A stretch of 36,944 bases of DNA, from positions 26,606-63,549 of the forward strand of contig CDMY01000502.1 in the NCBI GenBank assembly GCA_001179505.1. The letters are read 5' to 3'. Positions 31,112-36,944 of the stretch are shown here, in pieces (the stretch's first letter is position 1; each line of letters starts with the position of its first letter). The notes beneath the pieces were generated by a model. That model saw only the letters and a list, made by a program, of their open reading frames with translations, had not been told where the DNA came from and searched no databases. The position numbers and the translations under genes are program-made. The stretch comes from Vitrella brassicaformis (lineage: Eukaryota > Sar > Vitrellaceae).

Positions 31112-34100
31112 TCATGGGCGACAGAATGTCAGGACAGGACACAGCTGATTCACCCGCCGACCAGGCTCGCCGTTGGCTGCTGGAACGTCGACGAACAGGG
31201 GAATCGTCCGAACAATAAACGCGGAAGCTCCTCCGGCCAAGCTGGGGCGATTCCTGATACGCTCGACGTCCTCACTTGTGCAGCTGAGGAGGAAGTCAGA
31301 TTGAAGATTGTCATCCGAGAGGCCAGCCGTGGAGCTATCCGTCGCCACGTTCGCGATAGATCTGCAGCCACACAAAGCAGTGCACAAATCCGTACGGTGA
31401 GTAACAATCGCTCTGTTCGTCGTGTGTTGATCTCATTACTTGAGATCAAAGTCAACGCCAGCTTCGAGTGGCGGGTCATCGGCCGTCACATTTATGGGAG
31501 TGGTGGGGCGACACTGAATCTGAACGCCAAGAGGGACGCCTGACGAATTCGATACCCAGGACACAGCGTAACGACACGAGCCAATGCCCCTCTGTCTGCT
31601 CATTACCTTCTTGTCGATTGTCGCATACTGTGGGCAAGACAGCATACAGGATTGTATCGTACTGCTGGCCAGGTAGGCCGTTGTCCAACTCAGTCATCCC
31701 ATGGCTAGCAGTAACAGCAATATTCGTCGAAGTGAAGTCTTGTTGCACCAACAGGCGCGGGACGCACGGGAAGCGGGGGGTTCTCCCGCCACGGCGGTAA
31801 GTGAGTCGAGTCGAGGGTGAGAAGCACCGGTCGTCCGTTTCATCTGTTGGGGCGCTGAGGATGGTGTAGTCCATCTGGTTGAGCGAGAAGCTGGACAGAC
31901 ACATGACAGAGAACAACACAGTCACCTCACTCAGCCAACATGCCATGCCATCCAATTCACCTGGACGTCAGCAGCAGCTCTGGGACGGACGCTTGACTCC
32001 TGGTCTTGCTTTGCTGCAGGTCCTCGATGACAGGGAGAAAGGGCAGATTGAGCGGCTCGCCAGTCTGTTGCGGGATTGCCCTGCCGGATGGGTCGATCGC
32101 GAGACCTGCATGATACGCAACGACGGCATCACGGGGATCGTCGTGCTTGATCAGTTTGCCTCACCACCGACAAGAGTGCCTGCGAATACCACACATCCAT
32201 GAAGCTCCTCCCGCCTTCCCCTGCCTCATTTATGTATCTTTTCGGCGCGCACCTTCGACGAACATGAGCGTGTCGTTGCAAACCTCCACCGGCTCTCCGT
32301 CAACCAAGGTCAGCACCTGGCGCACCGTACCCTTGATATCGACATTTGCGAAGGCTATCTGAGCCTGGTCATAGGCATCCACCGTAAAGGGCTGCAGTCT
32401 CCCATCCAGCGCAGCCACGTCGTATCTGATAGTCGCCTGCATGTCCTCACAGCTGAAAAAGAGATTTTCCTCTGTTCTGCTGTCTTCCCCTATGCCTGTC
32501 TCCCGGTTGATCAGTCTCAGACAATAGTCGGTCCCGGTTGATCTCTCTTCGATGCGATCGACCATGCGATAGCTGGACGGCTGAGTCGACGTGGGGGCGG
32601 CCAGGATCGCATCAGGACACGCATCAACTGAGACGCAGAGAGAAAAGAAGAAGGACCAGTGAGATGGGGATGTCCAAGTGAATGTCTTGGTGTGACTCAC
32701 AGCATTCGTAACCGATGAAACACGTATCATTCCATATGTTCCCATCCTCTTGCAACACGTCGACAAATGCCGTGATGCTTTGTTTGCCAGGCTCGTTGGT
32801 GGGAGGGCATGTGTGCTCCTCCAGCTGGCTGATCGTCCTGTTCCTAGCATTCGCCGCAATCAACGACTCCTCACCGGTGACATTGACGTTCACCAAGGTG
32901 TCACCCCCCAGCGTGCCGACATCCGGACCGAGTGAGACAGCCACGATGTCGCCCACTGTGAGATTCCTGGGAAGCGTAAAAGGCTCCTCAAAACCGACTG
33001 GAAGGTTCTGGATGCGCGGACCGCGGCAGTTGGTCAGCACTTTGGCACAAACCCACAAACACAGAGCAGACACATGTGATTCGTCTTTAAGTTTCGATGC
33101 CCGTGTCAGCCTCGCACCTTCTGTTCCGTCCGTCAAAGGTCCCTCGGTCAAAGCTCCCAGCTGCCCTTTCAAAACCAGACCCAGTTCCATTCCAGTGCCA
33201 CCATCAAAAAGGCCAAATGTTGGCGACAGCATCTCGGCAGCATTCACACAAAACAGCGACACCGCGAGCCGACGGTCGCAGGGATCCACGAATTCCTCGG
33301 CATCAGTGTCATTGAGGCACGAAATGTCGAGGCTCTGAGCTTGCACGAAATATGAGTCCATGATGCGGTCGCTGCCGAAGGAGAGGCGCGGGCCCTCTTC
33401 CGGCCTGAACACTGGGAAGAATATCGATGGGAGGGCTTGACCGAGGAGGGTCCGACCGGGGTCGGGGCCCAGAAAGATGCCCCTCTCTCTCTCTCTCGAC
33501 GCCACGCCGGTAGAACGAGGCCTTGTCGATGTACGCTGACTTTCTTTTGAGCTTCGACAGGCCTCGCTGCAGTTCCGGAACACATCTTGCTTCGATTCTG
33601 CGTCCAGAGAAAGCTCAAGCGGATTCTGAAACAGAAAGACGCACCACGGACCAAGGCAAGCGAGAGCAATACGACCAAGGGGCCCCACTGCCTTTGCTGA
33701 CTTACCACCGAGACAGGGAGGCCGGTCGTTGCGTCGGTTCTATATCCGCCTGCTGCCAAGGCAATCACGCCTCCCGCATCGGTGTCGCCTGACGTTACGG
33801 TGAAAACCCGTTGCTTGACAGGAAGGTCGCAGCCCTCCGGTGCCTCATCTGGAAACGCCAGCAGACCGAGACTGAAGTCACGGGCGGGGCTGAGGATCCC
33901 CATCACCCGTGCAGTGATGAGGTCGCTCTGCTCGTCGTCCCCAATGACCAGAATGCGCTGGTCCTCTTCGTAATTGACCTGTTCCGCTCGCAACGACACC
34001 GCCTCATCGACGAAGCCAGTGGCAGTGATCTCGATCTGCGCCTCAACCCCTACGCAGGCTGGGTTGCTGGCGTCTTCCACTCGCATCACGCCTTGGATGG

Positions 34101-35241
34101 TGGCGAGGGCGGGCTCGAACGCCTGCCCCTCGCGTTGGGAGCAGAGGCCGGTCTCGGGGCAGTCGAACTGGAGAGTGACGCTGACGCCCTCTGTCGTGTT
34201 GCACGACAGGTCGAGGAAGAAGTCATCGAGCCCACTATCATCGTCAGGCTTGCCCTGAATTCTCATGCAGCTCGACACATTGGTGCCCGTGTTGTTGATG
34301 GTGTCGAGGTAGGCGTCAGAGCTCACGTCTTCGAACAGGTAAGTGCCGGGCACCAGCTGGGCGAACGTCGATTCTTCAAGCTGTGGAACTGGGGGCGGGG
34401 CGTTTGGCTTGAAGCTCTGCTCTCGTGGGTCGGGCCCCTCCTCTCCCCTTCTCTCGACGACGGGCAGGCTGCCCGCACAGTCAAAGGGCACAGCGAAGCG
34501 GTTGACGGCATTGAAGCACGGATCCAGCTCGGCCGGGAAACACAGAGACGATGGCTGGCCGCTGGCGACGCCCAGCACGAGGCTGACATCGCCGCGCGAG
34601 AAGTTGGCCACTTCACCGAACAGACCAATGCTCTCCTCGATGCAGTAGCAGAAGCGAGAGTCGCTCGTGCGGGCACAGATGGGCTTGTCCGACGGGCAGC
34701 TGACAGACAGGCACACACGAACACATATCTCCCAAGAGGCTGTGGCCACCTGTGCGCACACCTGCCGAGTGCCGCCGTGGAGGTCACGCCACTGAGCTCC
34801 CCACAGAGGATGCTCTGCCTGTCTCCCGATGCACTCACGTCGCCGGCGGTCTCCTCGTCGGTGGTCAGGGCATCTGTCTGCTGCCTCTTGAGCTCTTCCT
34901 GGGCGTTATCTTCATAGAAGCACTGGCCGAAGTTGCCCAGGTCGGGGTCGTCGAGGATGGGCAGCAGCGCATTGGCCTCACAACTCGAGAAGATCTCACC
35001 GTCAGGGAACACGACTGAATAGAAACGACAAAAGACACCAAGCGTATTGGGCGACCCCCTGTTGTGCTCGAGGCTTACTTGGCTGGCAGTCTGCGTTCGT
35101 TTCGGTCGGCTGTCCGTCGTCGTCTGTTCTGTTGTTGTTGCTCAGACAGGCCGTCGTGAACTGGGCCACAGCACCCCTCCTCTCCCACTGACTCAGCAGA
35201 ATGGAAAGCAACGCCGTTACAAGACGGAGGGCCCACCGCAT
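31112..35241 (-). CDS. 1141-aa secreted cysteine-rich multi-domain protein of unknown function
   Basis: Not recognised. Exons 5'->3': 35241-35079, 35014-34762, 34699-33706, 33625-33118, 33039-32701, 32627-32253, 32179-32165 (15 nt), 32105-31961, 31890-31607, 31539-31440, 31361-31112; 3426 nt. The N-terminus MRWALRLVTALLSILLSQW is a signal peptide. Residues about 139-158 (CPSDKPICARTSDSRFCYC) are cysteine-dense like an EGF or small disulphide module. The rest alternates beta-strand-like segments, paired cysteines and many N-glycosylation sequons (NNTG, NVSS, NVTG, NRT, NDTC), suggesting several extracellular beta-sandwich domains of roughly 120-150 residues. Each tends to end in a C-x(n)-C-P-D element (DACPDAIL; VCNDTLM). 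Intron 33040-33117 is 78 nt with no stop and could be kept. A (TC)n run at 33482-33499 lies within an exon and encodes RERERE. It is probably a surface, wall or adhesive protein. Confidence 0.75.
33482..33499. repeat. Dinucleotide microsatellite inside a coding exon
   Basis: A CT run lies within exon 33118-33625 of the 1141-aa secreted protein and is translated as alternating Arg-Glu. A change of one repeat unit would shift the frame, so the tract is a plausible source of variation, or may mark an exon border I did not resolve. Confidence 0.6.
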
Positions 35242-35538
35242 AGAACTTCGAAAGGACGATTGAACAAAGGAGTCGATAACAGCAGGAGAACATGCCGGGG
35301 CATCAGAAAAGGCAGGGGCAATCTCAACGGTCAACGGTGCTTGTAAATTTGGCCACTCGGCAAAAAAAGTTCCACGCCAAGAATGCATTAATCACAGCTA
35401 GACACCTACTTATATAGACAGGTCAGTGCATACAGATGCGTAGGTCGACGTCACGAGTGTGCGCACACAGGTAAGAGCTGCCGGGCACTGCGTGACCCCT
35501 CCTCTCTAATGAATCAGTCAATCAACGAATGGCGTCGG
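35242..35538. other. Intergenic gap between two minus-strand genes
   Basis: These 297 bp run from the start of the 1141-aa gene to the stop of the RING gene. Apart from the TATA-like element nothing was recognised. Confidence 0.45.
35409..35416 (-). promoter_or_regulatory. Possible TATA-like element
   Basis: On the minus strand this reads TATATAAG, 168 bp upstream of the start codon of the 1141-aa secreted protein gene and pointing towards it. Distance and sequence fit a TATA box with a leader of about 140 nt. TATA use in this organism group is not established, so this is tentative. Confidence 0.25.
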
Positions 35539-36944
35539 TCAGCCGACGAAGACGCGCTCGATGGAGTCGATATGCTGCTTACCTGTGTGCCAATCAAATC
35601 GCACACACAACAGCCAACCGACACTTTGAAATGCCACCAAGCGCTGGCCGTCGGCGTGCTGTTTTGTATACTCACACATGGGGCAATCCACTAGAGGGAT
35701 GTTCCACTGTCCGAAGCACGTGTCGCAAAAGGCTGACGTCGACATACACACACACACAGAACATACAATTAGGGACACAGAAACAGACAAGTGATCGACA
35801 CGCAGGGGGGACTGACCGAGGTGTTTGCAGGGTCGTATGAGTTGGGTTGGCTGGCGCTCCCGGCAGCCCACACAACTCTGCAGACCATCTATGATCGCCT
35901 CACGCCGCGCTACCTGGCACAGACGCCACCGACAGACCCCTCCAACGGCGCAGACACGCCGCCTTCACCCGACGAATCACTGTGTGCACGTGGGCGTACG
36001 CACCTCTGACTGCAGTCGACTCTTGTCCTCGGCGAGGCGGCTGCTCTCCCCCCTGGCCTCCCTCACCTCCTCCACCAGCTTCTCATTCACCCCCCTTACC
36101 CTCTCTACGTCGCTCTCCAGCTCCCTCACCCGCCCTACCAGCATGTCGGTCGCCCTCACGCGAAGGGTCTCGTACACACGGGCGGTCTTCTGCGCGCTGT
36201 CATCGATGCGGTGGAGGATGGCTTGGATGGCCTCTACGGGTGCCTTCGGCGACAGGGCGTCGAGCTCAGATGCGAGCCTGCAGAGAGCGGAGGGAGGGAT
36301 GTGGTGTTGTCTTGTCTTGTCTTGTCGGTCTGTGTGGCGTTGGGCGGTGGGTGGCTCACGTGTCGGGGTGGTTTGCCTTGAGCTCTTTGATCTGCTCCTC
36401 GGCGTCTACCAGGCGCTTCTCGGCGCCATGTTTCTCCTCCAAACACCTGAACGAAACATAGCACATGGATAAACAGATGTGTAACCATACACACGCAGGC
36501 GAGCGCACCTGTTGTATTTGTCGTTGATGTCGGTCGCGTATTGCCTTAGCCGCTCGTTCTCGCGAATCTGCTGCTTCAGCTGCGACTGGCTCGTCGCATA
36601 GTAGCCAGACAAATCGTCACAACTGCATACACACAGCACACAGCACAACAGACGGCGATAAGTCACGAGCTGGTGCCTGTGTCCGGCGTCCGGGAGGGAG
36701 GCACCTGTCGATTTGGTCCTTGAGCGCCTGTATCTCCCTCTGCTTTTCGCGCAGCTTCCGGCTCAGCTGCAGGTTGTCGTCCCTCAGCTCGACATGCTCC
36801 ATCAGGTTGCGACTGTCCTCCGTGCGCAGAGGTAGGGGGTAAGGAATGGGCTCACTGAACACACACACACACATCACACAAGGCATCGCACACCACCCAG
36901 CCCATCGCGTTTGGTCGTGTTTGTTACCTGACAGCGGCCTCTTC
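35539..36944 (-). CDS. Coiled-coil protein with C-terminal C3HC4 RING finger (probable E3 ubiquitin ligase), 5' end cut by window edge
   Basis: Exons 5'->3' within the window: 36944-36928 (partial), 36854-36705, 36622-36509, 36446-36360, 36277-36004, 35913-35817, 35732-35676, 35582-35539; all phases agree. The N-terminal part is long coiled coil (LRDDNLQLSRKLREKQREIQ; QLKQQIRENERLRQYATDI; RVRELESDVERVRGVNEKL). The last 50 residues are a RING: CVGC, then PCKHLAFCDTC, then DCPMC, giving ligands C-C-C-H-C-C-C-C with the classic CPMCKQHI after the final pair and RVFVG as the last residues. A RING at the extreme C-terminus after a coiled coil, ending in -RVF, is the arrangement of IAP/BOI-type E3 ligases. 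It would recruit an E2 enzyme and ubiquitinate a partner bound by the coiled coil. The substrate is unknown. Confidence 0.88.

Overview
This is eukaryotic nuclear DNA from a gene-dense protist. Genes are packed on both strands, almost all are split by short GT-AG introns of about 50-110 bp, intergenic gaps are mostly 150-1000 bp, and introns are rich in (TG)n runs read in the sense direction. The gene content (TMEM181-like seven-helix protein, S1/P1 nuclease, HTTM-type membrane protein, EF-hand, RING finger, many secreted proteins of unknown family) and the intron style fit an alveolate alga. My best guess is a chromerid such as Vitrella brassicaformis; this is inference from general appearance, not from a database match. 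All gene models were spliced by hand, with exon phases checked so that each complete CDS is a whole number of codons.

Layout. 1-3426 (-): TMEM181/Wntless-family membrane protein, cut at its C-terminal end by the window edge. 3427-4977: no gene seen. 4978-8539 (-): 869-aa protein of unknown function with an acidic/basic N-terminus, coiled coils and LRR-like stretches. 8698-10414 (+): S1/P1 zinc nuclease with signal peptide and a C-terminal membrane anchor, divergent from the previous gene across 158 bp. 10667-12731 (+): Tas-like aldo-keto reductase in 11 exons. 13360-15159 (-): helical-repeat-like unknown protein whose start codon lies inside a 144-bp tandem repeat (15130-15540). 16129-19470 (+): 758-aa unknown protein with one membrane helix and a C-terminal coiled coil. 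19739-21659 (-): HTTM / vitamin-K-carboxylase-like multi-pass protein. 21853-22574 (+): small EF-hand protein with a mitochondrial-type N-terminus.

23604-35241 looks like a block of secreted proteins. It holds two tandem paralogues on the plus strand (23604-24638 and 25017-26000), a 1091-aa subtilisin-like protein with altered catalytic positions (26626-30526, -), and a 1141-aa cysteine-rich secreted protein (31112-35241, -). 35539-36944 (-): coiled-coil protein with a C-terminal C3HC4 RING, cut at its N-terminal end by the right window edge.

What stands out: the subtilisin-like protein that keeps its Ser but not the usual Asp and His motifs; the 144-bp repeat duplicating a promoter/start region; a probable secreted-protein neighbourhood; several GC-AG introns, microexons of 15 and 19 nt, and introns of length 3n without stops; and the consistent sense-strand polarity of intronic TG and GGGA repeats. 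No rRNA, tRNA, CRISPR or transposon was found.
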